A stretch of DNA of 8,882 nt, from assembly GCA_017408535.1 (NCBI GenBank), contig JAFQUL010000040.1, positions 1 through 8,882 on the forward strand, written 5' to 3'. The DNA comes from Clostridia bacterium. GTDB taxonomy: Bacteria; Bacillota; Clostridia; Oscillospirales; CAG-272. The notes beneath the pieces are model-generated. The model had not been told where the DNA came from. It did not search any database and saw only the letters and a list, made by a program, of their open reading frames with translations. Shown piece after piece: positions 1-5,901 of the stretch. Position 1 is the stretch's first letter. The number at the start of each line of letters is the position of its first letter. The position numbers and the translations under genes are program-made.

Positions 1-223
1 CTCCGGGAATGGGGCTGTTTTTGTCGGTTGAGAAGCCGGGGGCGTTTTCAAGCTGTACGACCTCCCAGCCGTTGTCTCCAAGAGCCTTTCTGAGACGGCT
101 TTCAAGCTCGTCTGAGGCAAAGGAAGCACCGTAACGGATATCTATGCTGGCACGAAGCTTGCCGTTCTCAACCTTGACCATTCCGTTTGCCGCGGAAAGA
201 GGCCCGAAGTCGCTGTCTGTATG
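1..223 (-). pseudogene. In-frame continuation of the M20 dipeptidase downstream of the amber codon, partial at window edge
   Basis: Reading on in the same frame after TAG gives 74 open codons to the left edge. They begin HTDSDFGPLSAANG, then contain VENGKLRASIDIRYG, a strand pattern of M20 dipeptidases where the core sheet resumes after the lid domain, and finish near APGFSTDKNSPIPG. The frame is preserved and there are no further stops, so the coding sequence has not decayed apart from the single TAG. No ribosome binding site that would allow independent translation is obvious. It is either the lost C-terminal part of a recently broken gene or the translated second part of a gene with a decoded or misread amber codon. 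The true 3' end is outside the window. Confidence 0.7.
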
Positions 224-226
224 CTA
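224..226 (-). other. In-frame TAG codon inside the dipeptidase gene
   Basis: On the minus strand the codons run GGC TTT GGC ATA TAG CAT ACA GAC. The residues on both sides fit the M20 dipeptidase family, where a GI-x-x-x-D segment is normal. TAG is one base from GAG, CAG, AAG, TTG, TGG, TAT and TAC, so a single substitution or base-call error explains it. TAG followed by C is considered a relatively leaky termination context, but nothing else here marks programmed read-through. Confidence 0.85.
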
Positions 227-1174
227 TATGCCAAAGCCCTCGCCATAATACCCGGAGAAAAATTTTACAACTGTTAGCATAATACTGCGGTCGCTTTCTG
301 AAAGAGCGTTACATTCCGAGAGTAGCTCGGCGGCCTTGGCGGCGGCGTTTACCGAGCCCTTGGGGTAAGCGGCGTGCTTTGCTACTCCAAAGGCAGAGAG
401 ACGGATATTTCCATCATTGTCCCGTGCGAGAGTAAATTTATCATTACCGCTGATCTTTTCCGAGATCTCACCTTCAAGACAGTCTGAATATTTCAGTGTC
501 ACGTCAACCTTGTCAAGAATTATATTAAAGGCAGAGCCGCCGCTGAAGTCAATAATGTCTGGGAGTGGGCATGAATTCTCCGCCCATGCGTGAATGATAC
601 CCTTTTCACCGGTACAGCAGGGAAATTCAGCATCCGGAACGATGGAGAGATCCGGCATTTCTTCATTTTCGGTAAACGATTCTATATCCTGCATCCCGGT
701 CTCCTCGTTTGAACCGAGGAAGGCGAGAATATTGCTCTTTATCGGAATATTACACTCCTTTAAGGCACGCATAGCAGAGAGAGCTGCAATGATACCGGAT
801 TTGTTGTCTGCAGTACCGCGTCCGATAAGAGTTCCGTCCTTGACTATAGGGGAGAATGGCTCGGTAAACAGCCATCCGTCTCCGGCGGGCACAACGTCTG
901 TATGGCCGAAAAGGCAGATGCTTTTTCCGCCGTTTTTCCATTTTGCAAGACCGTATTTTCCGTCCGCTGATATCTTGGTCTCAAATCCCTCTTTTCTGAA
1001 AAGCTCAGCCGCGCTTTCAAGCGCACGGAGGCACTCAGCGCCAAAGGGTGCACCGGGGAGTGGCTCACCTTCAACAGACGGAATGCGTATCAGCTCCATC
1101 CATTCTTCGACCAGCCTGTCTTTATTTTCTTCGAGCCACGCGGTAATTTTTCTGTCGTATTCCTTGTTTATCAT
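224..1174 (-). CDS. PepV/Sapep-like M20 family metallodipeptidase, N-terminal 316 codons up to an in-frame TAG
   Basis: Zinc- or manganese-dependent dipeptidase of the M20 family, expected to be cytoplasmic and to split dipeptides. The metal and catalytic signatures are in order: H91-x-D93 in GHTDVVPAGDGW, the bridging D123 in GRGTADNKSG, the E157-E158 pair in GSNEETG, and D181 in PDAEFPCCTGEKG. The PDAEFP and GEKG wording is typical of the PepV branch rather than DapE or ArgE. The lid-domain motif KHAAYPKGSVNAA follows. The start is ATG at 1174 with GGGAG (1181-1185) six bases upstream. PepV-type enzymes are around 460-470 residues, so 316 is too short. Translation stops at TAG 224-226, and the same frame continues with family-like sequence. 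The last metal-binding histidine of the family would lie beyond the window. Without read-through the product lacks the rest of the lid and the final metal ligand and is probably inactive. Family call is firm; functional state is uncertain. Confidence 0.85.
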   Translation of the reverse strand: MINKEYDRKITAWLEENKDRLVEEWMELIRIPSVEGEPLPGAPFGAECLRALESAAELFRKEGFETKISADGKYGLAKWKNGGKSICLFGHTDVVPAGDGWLFTEPFSPIVKDGTLIGRGTADNKSGIIAALSAMRALKECNIPIKSNILAFLGSNEETGMQDIESFTENEEMPDLSIVPDAEFPCCTGEKGIIHAWAENSCPLPDIIDFSGGSAFNIILDKVDVTLKYSDCLEGEISEKISGNDKFTLARDNDGNIRLSAFGVAKHAAYPKGSVNAAAKAAELLSECNALSESDRSIMLTVVKFFSGYYGEGFGI

Positions 1175-1367
1175 ATCAGTCTCCCAAATATTTTAAAGCG
1201 TGATGGCAAAACTGCGTTTTATGTCAGATAATTCCTCACGCTGTTCTTTTTTTTCTTCGCTTTTTCGTTGATCGGACACCGTACCGTCAGAGAACTGTGT
1301 AATAATGATACTGTAAAAGTATGCTCCATACTGCTCAGCCTACAGTTTTGACTCTAAAATATCCTAT
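1175..1367 (-). promoter_or_regulatory. Structured 5' leader of the dipeptidase transcript
   Basis: This stretch has no convincing gene. In the leftward transcript AACTGTA (plus-strand 1341-1347) can pair either with TACAGT (plus-strand 1310-1315), enclosing a hairpin AGTATG-CTC-CATACT (1318-1332), or its AACTGT part can pair with ACAGTT (plus-strand 1293-1298), flanked by a matching AGAG/CTCT pair. The two pairings exclude each other. Further down, AGCGTGA and TCACGCT (plus-strand 1197-1203 and 1236-1242) close a loop containing AAAAC-TGC-GTTTT (1208-1220), just upstream of the ribosome binding site. I recognise no named riboswitch. Regulation by structure is an inference from the inverted repeats alone. 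Confidence 0.3.
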
Positions 1368-1373
1368 AGGTCT

Positions 1374-1402
1374 AATATATAATTTTTTTTGCGTTTAGTC
1401 AA
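1374..1402 (-). promoter_or_regulatory. Sigma-A promoter for the dipeptidase gene
   Basis: On the minus strand TTGACT (1397-1402) and TATATT (1374-1379) are separated by exactly 17 bases. The spacer contains a run of eight A. Transcription should begin near 1367, giving a leader of about 190 nt before the ATG at 1174, unusually long for a housekeeping peptidase. Confidence 0.65.
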
Positions 1403-1476
1403 GCCCTTCTGCCAAGATAACCCCGAAAAGCGTCATAGAAGGTGAAGCAGAGGACAAAGAATTTACAAATTTTCTA

Positions 1477-1505
1477 TTGCAATACGCTTTGATTTGTATT
1501 AATAT
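1477..1505 (+). promoter_or_regulatory. Sigma-A promoter for the DUF5685/J-domain operon
   Basis: TTGCAA (1477-1482) and TAATAT (1500-1505) lie 17 bases apart. The predicted start near 1512 leaves a short leader of about 33 nt ahead of the TTG start at 1545. A 7-bp dyad, TACAAAT (1464-1470) with ATTTGTA (1492-1498), straddles the -35 element and could be an operator, although the region is AT-rich and chance is a real alternative. Confidence 0.65.
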
Positions 1506-1544
1506 ATTATTATCTATATCTATACCTTTCCGGGAGGATTAATA

Positions 1545-2426
1545 TTGTTTGGTTACGTCCGACCTCTTGTTCCTGAATTAAAGGTAAGCGAATACGAATA
1601 CTATAAAGGGGTATACTGCGGCCTCTGCCGGTCTCTCGGCAGGAATACCGGATGCGCCTCCCGTTTTGCGTTAAACTATGATCTGGTGTTTTTGGCATTG
1701 GTGCGTATGGCTGTCCTCGGTGAGGAATATTCCTTTGACCGTAAGAGATGTGCTCTCCATCCGCTGAAACGGCGGCCGTCTCTCGGTGAGTGCCGCGCCC
1801 TGTCCTTTTGTGCGTACGCCACGGCTATGTTTACTGCGATGAAGATAGAGGACAACAAATCTGACAGCCGCGGTATCAGCCGCGTGGGTGCTTTTCTCGC
1901 TATGCCCTACGGCAAGTATCTCGGCAGAAGATCAGGAAAAATAGGGGAAATATCATCCGGGGTCTCAGAGTATCTCACAGAGCTTACCGCTCTCGAAAAA
2001 GAAAACTGCCCCTCTATTGACCGCCCCGCCGAGCTTTTCGGACGTGCCCTTGCCCTTATATGCAGCGGCGATACAGGAGAGGAGAGCTCTCCCGAGTACC
2101 GTATATGCTATGACGTTGGCTTCCATCTCGGAAAATTTATATATATTGCCGATGCGGCAGACGACTACGGCGATGACGTAAAGAGCGGAAGCTACAATCC
2201 CATTGTCGCTGTCTGCGGCGGTGACGGGATATCTGACAGCGTAAAGAAAAACCTTTACGAGGCACTCTTACTTGAATGCAGAGACCTGTACGCCTCGGTC
2301 TCGCTGCTTGACTATACCCGTTGTCCGGCGGTTGAGAGTATCATAAAGAATATTATTGAACTGGGGATGCCTGCGGCGGCCTGCCGCATTCTCGGCGTTG
2401 ACCCAACAGGAGAAACCGATAAATGA
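1545..2426 (+). CDS. DUF5685 family protein of unknown function
   Basis: A 293-residue, probably all-helical soluble protein with no signal peptide. It starts at TTG 1545, supported by GGGAGG (1532-1537) seven bases upstream and by the MFGYVRP opening that I recall for this family. Conserved-looking features are YCGLCRSLG with C25 and C28, KRCALHPL with C69 and H72, C83 and C89, the acidic segment MKIEDNKSD (D103, D107), and the C-terminal half motif ADAADDYGDDVKSGSYNP with D203, D206, D207, D210 and D211. The last motif resembles the second Asp-rich motif of squalene and phytoene synthases in its layout, which suggests but does not prove a distant link to the isoprenoid-synthase helical fold. 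The CxxC and Cys/His pairs could bind a metal. The stop overlaps the start of the J-domain gene (ATGA), indicating coupled translation. The family name is from memory; biochemical function is unknown. Confidence 0.8.
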   Translation: MFGYVRPLVPELKVSEYEYYKGVYCGLCRSLGRNTGCASRFALNYDLVFLALVRMAVLGEEYSFDRKRCALHPLKRRPSLGECRALSFCAYATAMFTAMKIEDNKSDSRGISRVGAFLAMPYGKYLGRRSGKIGEISSGVSEYLTELTALEKENCPSIDRPAELFGRALALICSGDTGEESSPEYRICYDVGFHLGKFIYIADAADDYGDDVKSGSYNPIVAVCGGDGISDSVKKNLYEALLLECRDLYASVSLLDYTRCPAVESIIKNIIELGMPAAACRILGVDPTGETDK

Positions 2427-3055
2427 AAGATCCATATTCGGTCCTCGGCGTTTCGCCTACGGCCACAGACGAAGAAATAAAAAAAGCCTACCGTGAGCTT
2501 GCACGCAAGTATCACCCTGACAGTTATCAGGGCAGTCCTCTTGCCGATCTCGCCTCAGAGAAGATGAAGGAGATCAACGAGGCCTACGATACTATACAGA
2601 AGCAGCGTGCAGCCGGCAACAGCGGCTCATCCTACGGCGACGGCTCATATACCCGCGGCAGCTACAACAGCAGCTACGGGGGGCAGAGCTCCTTTGCTGA
2701 GGTACGCCGTATGATAAATGCCGGTCAGTATACCGCGGCAGAAAGCATCCTTGACTCCACTCCCTCAGCCGGACGCGATGCGGAATGGAACTTCCTCAAG
2801 GGCTGTATCTGCCTGCAGAGGGGCTGGTATGCCGATGCTCAGAGATATATTGAAACTGCCTGCTATATGGATCCGGGTAATCCTGAGTACAAAGCCGCAA
2901 AAGACCGTATATCCGGCGGTGCCGCAGGCTTTGGCCGTGCTTACCGCACCAGCACGTCAAACGGCGGCTGCTCTGCCTGTGACGTGTGTACCGGTCTTAT
3001 GTGTGCCGATTGCCTTTGCGAATGCTGCGGCGGTGACTGTATATCCTGCTGCTGA
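2423..3055 (+). CDS. J-domain (DnaJ-like) protein with cysteine-rich C-terminal tail
   Basis: A 210-residue Hsp40-type co-chaperone expected to stimulate the ATPase of DnaK. The J domain is at about 3-65, opening DPYSVLGVSPTATDEEIKKA, with the essential HPD at 31-33. A flexible Gly/Ser/Tyr linker runs from about 66 to 92. Residues about 93-160 contain paired helices like tetratricopeptide repeats (INAGQYTAAESIL and LQRGWYADAQRYIETA). The last 28 residues (183-210) contain eleven cysteines. It lacks the zinc-finger and substrate domains of housekeeping DnaJ, so it is a specialised J protein. ATG 2423 overlaps the preceding stop, with AGGAG at 2408-2412. The tail could bind metal or an iron-sulfur centre, or be redox-active. 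Its tight coupling to the upstream Cys-containing protein points to a shared client or partner. J-domain assignment is firm; the client is unknown. Confidence 0.9.
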   Translation: MKDPYSVLGVSPTATDEEIKKAYRELARKYHPDSYQGSPLADLASEKMKEINEAYDTIQKQRAAGNSGSSYGDGSYTRGSYNSSYGGQSSFAEVRRMINAGQYTAAESILDSTPSAGRDAEWNFLKGCICLQRGWYADAQRYIETACYMDPGNPEYKAAKDRISGGAAGFGRAYRTSTSNGGCSACDVCTGLMCADCLCECCGGDCISCC

Positions 3056-3076
3056 AGCCAAGAGGAGAAAAATACA

Positions 3077-3601
3077 TTGAAAAAAACGAGAAAGATCGCT
3101 ACCTCGGCGGTGCTTTGCGCTATGAGCGTAATAATACTGTATTTCGGTGCGGTCATAGATGTTATGTTTCTGACAATGGCGGCAATATGCGCCCTTGTGG
3201 TGGTATATGCGGTCATCGAGATTGGCGGCTCTTACCCCTGGCTGATATATGCCGCTACCTCGATACTGTCCATGCTTCTTTTGCCGAACAAATTACCCGC
3301 ACTTACTTATTTGGTTTTTGCCGGTATATATCCGATAATCAAGGCCTATGCAGAGCGGCTTCCTATGGTGTTTGCCTGGATCGTCAAGCTGCTCTTGTTC
3401 AATGCCTCGCTGACCGCACTTGTGTTTGTCAGCAAGAGTATAATGGGACTTGAGGATCTTACCTTCGGCTTTTCCCCTATAGTGTATGCCGTCGGAAACC
3501 TTACCTTCCTGCTGTTTGATTACGTGCTTACCAAGCTTATCACCCTGTATATGGTAAAGCTGAGAGCACGCTTCAAGAACTCCACTCATTTTAACTATTA
3601 A
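3077..3601 (+). CDS. Small polytopic membrane protein, family not recognised
   Basis: A 174-residue integral membrane protein with five or six hydrophobic segments, roughly residues 7-24, 26-47, 53-70, 75-92, 97-118 and 133-158. Positive ends (MKKTRKIA at the start and KLRARFK near the end) suggest both termini face the cytoplasm if there are six helices. Start is TTG 3077 with AGAGGAG (3061-3067) nine bases upstream; 21 nt separate it from the J-domain gene, so it is probably the third gene of that operon. The size and helix count resemble substrate-binding S components of ECF vitamin transporters or small DUF-type membrane proteins, but I see no diagnostic motif and do not assign a substrate. 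It may anchor or serve the two soluble neighbours. Confidence 0.75.
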   Translation: MKKTRKIATSAVLCAMSVIILYFGAVIDVMFLTMAAICALVVVYAVIEIGGSYPWLIYAATSILSMLLLPNKLPALTYLVFAGIYPIIKAYAERLPMVFAWIVKLLLFNASLTALVFVSKSIMGLEDLTFGFSPIVYAVGNLTFLLFDYVLTKLITLYMVKLRARFKNSTHFNY

Positions 3602-3603
3602 AC

Positions 3604-3633
3604 TTGACAAAGAGAGTTTTACTATAGTATAAT
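3604..3633 (+). promoter_or_regulatory. Consensus sigma-A promoter for the yicC-remA-gmk-rpoZ-priA-def operon
   Basis: TTGACA (3604-3609) and TATAAT (3628-3633) are perfect matches, separated by 18 bases, and begin three bases after the stop of the membrane protein gene. The start is expected near 3640, giving a leader of about 64 nt. No terminator is visible before it, so read-through from the upstream operon is possible. In the leader GTCCT (3658-3662) is complementary to AGGAC (3689-3693), which overlaps the yicC ribosome binding site. Confidence 0.8.
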
Positions 3634-3703
3634 TATTATATATTAATATGGCGTACTGTCCTCTTGTGGGCGGGCGCGAGATACTGAAAGGACCTTATCC
3701 GTC

Positions 3704-4591
3704 ATGGTAAAGAGTATGACGGCCTTCGGCCGCGCTAAAGAAACTATCGGGAACAAAGAAATTACCGTAGAGCTGAAGTCGGTCAACAGCAGATATTTTG
3801 ATTGCTCTGTGAGACTTCCCCGACTTTACAGCTTTCTTGAGGATAAAATAAAGACTCATCTTACCCAGAGCGGTATCGCAAGAGGTAAGGTTGAGGTAGG
3901 CGTTATGGTTGATCTTACTGCCGCATCCGGCGTAACAGTCGATCTTGACGTGCCTTATACCGAGTCATATATCGCCGCACTCAGACGTCTTTGTACTGAG
4001 TACGGGCTTAAGGATGATATTTCGGTTATGTCGGTGGCACAGAACAGGGATATTTTCTCACTTCAGAAGCCGGAAGAGGATGCTGAGAAGGACTGGGCTG
4101 ATATAAAGACCGTTCTTGACCTTGCTCTTGAGGGCTATAACGCAATGAAGGCCGCTGAGGGTGAACGTCTTGAGAAGGACATCCGTCAGAAGATACTTCA
4201 CATCAAGGATATAGCAGGGGAGATCGCTCTCGCCTCTGACCGTGAGATCGCCGCATACCGCGGCAAGATGGAACAGCGTATCAAGAATATGCTTGACGGT
4301 CTCGGTGTCGAGATAGAGGAGAGCAGGATACTTACCGAGTGTGCTATCTTTGCAGACAAGGTAGCTATCGATGAGGAGCTTGTCCGTCTTGACAGCCACT
4401 TCCATTCCTTTGAGGAGATCATGAGCTCTGGTGAGCCTGTGGGCAGAAAGCTTGACTTTCTTCTTCAGGAGATCAACCGTGAGTCCAACACCATTGGCTC
4501 TAAGGTCTGCGATTCCGATATCGCCCGCAAGGTTGTGGATATTAAGAGCGAGCTTGAGAAGATACGTGAACAGATACAGAATATAGAATAA
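3704..4591 (+). CDS. yicC: YicC/YloC family endoribonuclease
   Basis: A 295-residue member of the YicC/YloC family, close to the usual 290 or so. E. coli YicC and B. subtilis YloC have been shown to be endoribonucleases acting on RNA in the cytoplasm. Both family ends are present: the N-terminal MVKSMTAFGRAK followed by ELKSVNSRYFD, and the C-terminal DFLLQEINRESNTIGSK ending in LEKIREQIQNIE. The middle (about 150-215) is charged and helical, suited to the oligomeric family fold. ATG 3704 has GAAAGGA (3686-3692) eleven bases upstream. It heads the operon, directly after the strong promoter, as its counterpart does in Bacillus and many Clostridia. Confidence 0.96.
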   Translation: MVKSMTAFGRAKETIGNKEITVELKSVNSRYFDCSVRLPRLYSFLEDKIKTHLTQSGIARGKVEVGVMVDLTAASGVTVDLDVPYTESYIAALRRLCTEYGLKDDISVMSVAQNRDIFSLQKPEEDAEKDWADIKTVLDLALEGYNAMKAAEGERLEKDIRQKILHIKDIAGEIALASDREIAAYRGKMEQRIKNMLDGLGVEIEESRILTECAIFADKVAIDEELVRLDSHFHSFEEIMSSGEPVGRKLDFLLQEINRESNTIGSKVCDSDIARKVVDIKSELEKIREQIQNIE

Positions 4592-4630
4592 CTTTACGGC
4601 ACCAACAACAGGTATCAGAGAGAAAAGAAA

Positions 4631-4912
4631 ATGAAATTTATCAACATCGGATTCGGAAATATGGTGGCGGCTGAGCGAATAGTTGCTCTTGTCAGCCCCG
4701 ACTCGTCTCCTATCAAGAGACTTATTTCAGACGCTAAGGATGACGGCAGGGTCATTGACGTGACCTGCGGCAGACGTACCCGCTCTGTCATAGTTACCGA
4801 CAGTGAGCACGTGATCCTTTCCGCAATTCAGGCAGAGACCATCTCAAACCGTCTCCTTGACGACGATGCCAGCACGGACGACGAGGCAGGAAGCGAGGAA
4901 GAGGATGACTGA
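4631..4912 (+). CDS. remA: RemA (DUF370) extracellular matrix regulatory protein
   Basis: A 93-residue homologue of B. subtilis RemA/YlzA, a ring-forming DNA-binding protein that activates biofilm matrix and osmoprotection genes. Nearly the whole family consensus is visible: FINIGFGNMVAAERIVALVS at 3-22, SPIKRLISDAKDDG at 26-39, CGRRTRSVIVTDSEH at 46-60 and ILSAIQAETISNRL at 62-75. The arginines R16, R30, R48, R49 and R51 are candidates for DNA contact. The tail 77-93 is strongly acidic, with 11 Asp/Glu of 17. Start ATG 4631 has a modest AGAGAGA (4617-4623) upstream, so its expression may be weaker than its neighbours. The last 8 bases overlap gmk. Target genes in this organism cannot be read from the window. 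Confidence 0.95.
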   Translation: MKFINIGFGNMVAAERIVALVSPDSSPIKRLISDAKDDGRVIDVTCGRRTRSVIVTDSEHVILSAIQAETISNRLLDDDASTDDEAGSEEEDD

Positions 4913-5534
4913 TTACAGCGGAAAGCTTATAGTGATATCCGGTCCTGCCGGCAGCGGCAAGGGCACGGTGGTAAAGGAGCTGCTTGCTCTCGATGACCGA
5001 TATGCGCTTTCTGTATCCGCCACTACCCGCGGTGTGCGTCCCACAGAGAAGCATGGCAGAGAGTATTACTTTATCTCAAGAGAGGAATTTGAGTCCCGCC
5101 TTGCGGCAGGCCGTATGCTTGAGTACAACGAGTATTGCGATCAGCTTTACGGTACCCCTCTTGACGAGATGGAGATCGCACTGAAAAACGGCAAATACTT
5201 CATACTTGAGATAGAGGTAAACGGAGCTTCCCGTGTAAGAGAGCTCTATCCGGAAGCTCTCCTGATAATGATAACTCCCCCCGACTACGATACCCTTGAG
5301 GCACGTCTGCGCGGAAGGGGAACGGAGACAGAGGACATCATACAGAAGAGGCTTGCTACCGCAAGAGACGAGATAGCACGTCTTGGTATGTTTGATTATA
5401 TACTCATCAATGAGGAAGGCAAGTTCCACGAGCTGGCTGAGACGATAGCCGAGATCGTTGACGGTGCTCCTTATGATGAGAGAAGAGTCATTAATAACCC
5501 GGATTTCGGTAAAAAATTTTTCGGTAACAAATAA
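4905..5534 (+). CDS. gmk: Guanylate kinase
   Basis: A 209-residue enzyme converting GMP and ATP to GDP and ADP, essential for GTP supply. The P-loop GPAGSGKG is at 13-20, with the catalytic lysine K19. The GMP-binding segment SATTRGVRPTEKHGREYYF covers 38-56, followed by EYNEY and YGTPLDE, and LEIEVNGA as the Walker B region. The lid has ARLRGRGTETEDIIQKRL. The start is ATG 4905: it opens MTDYSGKLIVISGPAG, normal for the family, and has GAGG-rich sequence just upstream (4895-4904). An in-frame TTG at 4857 would add 16 residues unlike any guanylate kinase and is not used here. Start overlaps remA by 8 bases, implying coupled translation. Confidence 0.98.
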   Translation: MTDYSGKLIVISGPAGSGKGTVVKELLALDDRYALSVSATTRGVRPTEKHGREYYFISREEFESRLAAGRMLEYNEYCDQLYGTPLDEMEIALKNGKYFILEIEVNGASRVRELYPEALLIMITPPDYDTLEARLRGRGTETEDIIQKRLATARDEIARLGMFDYILINEEGKFHELAETIAEIVDGAPYDERRVINNPDFGKKFFGNK

Positions 5535-5537
5535 CCT

Positions 5538-5550
5538 TCCGCACAGCGGA
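5538..5550 (+). other. Short hairpin between gmk and rpoZ
   Basis: TCCGC-ACA-GCGGA can form a five-base-pair stem with a three-base loop directly after the gmk stop codon. No T-run follows, so it is not a standard terminator. It could mark mRNA processing or be chance. Confidence 0.25.
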
Positions 5551-5574
5551 TCTTGAGTGAAAGGAATAAACAAC

Positions 5575-5874
5575 ATGATCTACCCTTCAATAGATGAACT
5601 TTCTAAAGGCGGCAAATATAACCGCTATATGCTCGTTATCGCAACTGCAAAGTGTGCGCGTATGGTAACCGATGAATACGTTGCACAGAGAGAAGAGGCT
5701 GAGAGACTTATCGCCAATAAAGAGACCGATAAGAGTCTTTCCTCTATGATACGCCGTGAGTACAGAGATGAAAAGGCTGTCAAGAATGCTATAAACCGTC
5801 TTAGCAGCGGTGAATACCGTGTGGTTGAGGAGAGCGTTCCCGAGATCGAGTCTGACGTTACCGTAAACGACTGA
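5575..5874 (+). CDS. rpoZ: DNA-directed RNA polymerase omega subunit
   Basis: A 99-residue small subunit that helps assembly and stability of RNA polymerase by holding the beta-prime C-terminus. Family marks are MIYPSIDEL at the start, KYNRYMLVIATAKCARMV at about 14-31, and EKAVKNAINRLSSGEYRVVE in the C-terminal half. ATG 5575 is chosen because AAAGGA (5560-5565) lies nine bases upstream and because omega proteins in Clostridia begin with MxxPS; the in-frame GTG at 5557 would place the ribosome binding site inside the gene. It follows gmk after 40 nt, the normal Firmicutes order. Confidence 0.95.
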   Translation: MIYPSIDELSKGGKYNRYMLVIATAKCARMVTDEYVAQREEAERLIANKETDKSLSSMIRREYRDEKAVKNAINRLSSGEYRVVEESVPEIESDVTVND

Positions 5875-5901
5875 TCACGGAATACCATTTTGAAGAAAAA
5901 A

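Noticed and set aside
224..226. Pyrrolysine as the explanation for the TAG
   Set aside because: Pyrrolysine is known mainly in methylamine methyltransferases; M20 dipeptidases are not a known host, and no insertion machinery is present in the window.
594..1196. 200-codon open frame on the plus strand across the dipeptidase gene
   Set aside because: It is the antisense shadow of a gene with clear family motifs, has low-complexity Ser-rich sequence, and no ribosome binding site.
1219..1329. 36-codon frame in the dipeptidase leader (minus strand), MEHTFTVSLLHS onward
   Set aside because: The ATG has no clear ribosome binding site and the peptide shows no family or membrane pattern. A regulatory upstream frame is possible but unsupported.
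1381..1390. Run of T at 1383-1390 as a terminator
   Set aside because: No stem precedes it in either direction, and it forms the spacer of the leftward promoter.
4857..4904. Upstream TTG start for gmk adding 16 residues
   Set aside because: The added residues are not part of the guanylate kinase family, overlap remA coding sequence, and lack a suitable ribosome binding site; ATG 4905 fits better.
5557..5574. Upstream GTG start for rpoZ adding 6 residues
   Set aside because: The extra codons contain the AAAGGA ribosome binding site for ATG 5575, and the omega family starts at the later ATG.
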